DNA of 23,129 nucleotides from an uncultured Anaerolineaceae bacterium (GTDB lineage Bacteria > Chloroflexota > Anaerolineae > Promineifilales > Promineifilaceae). Positions within the stretch are counted from its first letter, which is position 1, and every line of letters starts with the position of its first letter. The translations under genes and the position numbers were made by a program. The notes beneath the pieces were generated by a model that did not search any database, had not been told where the DNA came from, and worked only from the letters and a program-made list of their open reading frames with translations. This document shows, in pieces, positions 22,871-23,129 of the stretch. The stretch is taken from contig CALBTC010000380.1 in the NCBI GenBank assembly GCA_937967805.1, positions 1 to 23,129 on the forward strand, read 5' to 3'.

Positions 22871-23129
22871 TAATGCTTACGCGAACCAAGTTGACCCATG
22901 ATTTCGGCAACGGCCGTAACCGCCAAAGACTCATTGTTTAGCTCGATGAACGGCCGTCCGGCCAGCTCCAAAGCCGCCAGCTCTTCGTCCGGCGGCACGA
23001 CCCCCAGCAGCGGAATTCCCATCTTGTTGATGTGGTCTTGCAGCACGTCGGGCACAGGGCCGCTCAGCCGGTTCAGGATCAGGCCGGTGTGCTCAATCTC
23101 AATGTCCAGCTCGTGGCGGAAGGCGGCAA
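22870..23129 (-). CDS. CooC/MinD-like P-loop ATPase, C-terminal part (5' end outside window)
   Basis: The frame read from 23127 downwards is AAFRHELDIEIEHTGLILNR, LSGPVPDVLQDHINKMGIPL, LGVVPPDEELAALELAGRPF and IELNNESLAVTAVAEIMGQL to the stop. The pattern L-I-L-N-R with GIPLLGVVPPDEELA and GRPxIEL is that of CooC-type deviant-Walker ATPases of the SIMIBI class, which insert nickel or act with metallo-enzymes, and of related MinD/ParA proteins. The P-loop is beyond the window edge, so the exact subfamily is open. It is translationally coupled to the APH-fold kinase downstream. Confidence 0.75.
   Translation of the reverse strand, partial: AAFRHELDIEIEHTGLILNRLSGPVPDVLQDHINKMGIPLLGVVPPDEELAALELAGRPFIELNNESLAVTAVAEIMGQLGSRKH

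Larger units (their letters stand above)
1239..22957. repeat. Dispersed palindromic octamer ACGGCCGT
   Basis: I count 26 exact copies, with starts at 1239, 1340, 2719, 2776, 4353, 4749, 6091, 6632, 8740, 9150, 9393, 9928, 12249, 12665, 15053, 15494, 15875, 16712, 19997, 20061, 21827, 21957, 22055, 22668, 22910 and 22950. Chance expectation for this composition is well under one. Copies are in genes of both strands, in several reading frames (Thr-Ala-Val, Asn-Gly-Arg, Tyr-Gly-Arg), and between genes. It is similar in kind to the HIP1 octamer of cyanobacteria. Confidence 0.9.

Overview
The window is a GC-moderate to GC-rich bacterial chromosome segment with long, mostly intact genes on both strands. 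The content is a large PAS/GAF hybrid histidine kinase, a MalT-like AAA-TPR-LuxR regulator, a CooC/MinD-like ATPase beside an APH-fold kinase, and a diversity-generating retroelement that diversifies a NACHT-FGE protein. Together with a strongly iterated ACGGCCGT octamer, this looks most like a filamentous or multicellular Chloroflexota (Anaerolineae/Caldilineae type). The taxonomic call is inference from gene content only.

Layout. (1) 1-4822, minus strand: a 3'-truncated hybrid sensor kinase and, upstream of it, a secreted alpha/beta hydrolase. The kinase's last receiver domain carries a 22-base homopolymer exactly where its KPF region should be. (2) 4989-9953, plus strand: a LuxR-family ATPase regulator, a SnoaL/NTF2-like protein, a decayed GNAT acetyltransferase and an intact GNAT acetyltransferase. 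(3) 10072-16210: a zinc alcohol dehydrogenase, a divergent GntR/FCD repressor, and a five-gene protocatechuate operon pcaD-pcaC-pcaH-pcaG-pcaB that takes protocatechuate to beta-ketoadipate. The 434-bp control region between gntR and pcaD holds five TGTATAC boxes, two of them on a well-formed gntR promoter. (4) 16216-16661: a decayed universal-stress-protein-like gene. (5) 16832-21670: a complete diversity-generating retroelement (DGR). (6) 21814-23129, minus strand: an APH-fold kinase translationally coupled to a CooC/MinD-like ATPase, with a second, orphan copy of the ATPase's C-terminal coding end just past the kinase.

The main system is the DGR. It has a DGR-type reverse transcriptase on the plus strand. 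On the minus strand it has a template repeat (TR), an Avd-like four-helix accessory protein and a 994-residue target protein. The target has two transmembrane helices, a NACHT NTPase core and a C-terminal formylglycine-generating-enzyme (FGE, C-type-lectin-like) domain whose last codons are the variable repeat (VR). Aligning TR and VR by eye gives 14 substitutions in the core, all at adenines of the TR coding strand, and none at other bases. This is the signature of adenine-directed mutagenic retrohoming. VR is 3 bp (one AAC codon) shorter than TR. The RT gene is convergent with the TR, and the TR and VR flanks contain hairpins that may belong to the template RNA and to the target site. The likely role is a membrane-anchored STAND/NACHT sensor with a hypervariable ligand-binding tip, in a signalling or conflict pathway.

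Signs of gene decay and rearrangement are frequent: two broken genes, an orphan gene tail and the homopolymer-damaged receiver. No tRNA, rRNA, CRISPR array or transposase was seen.
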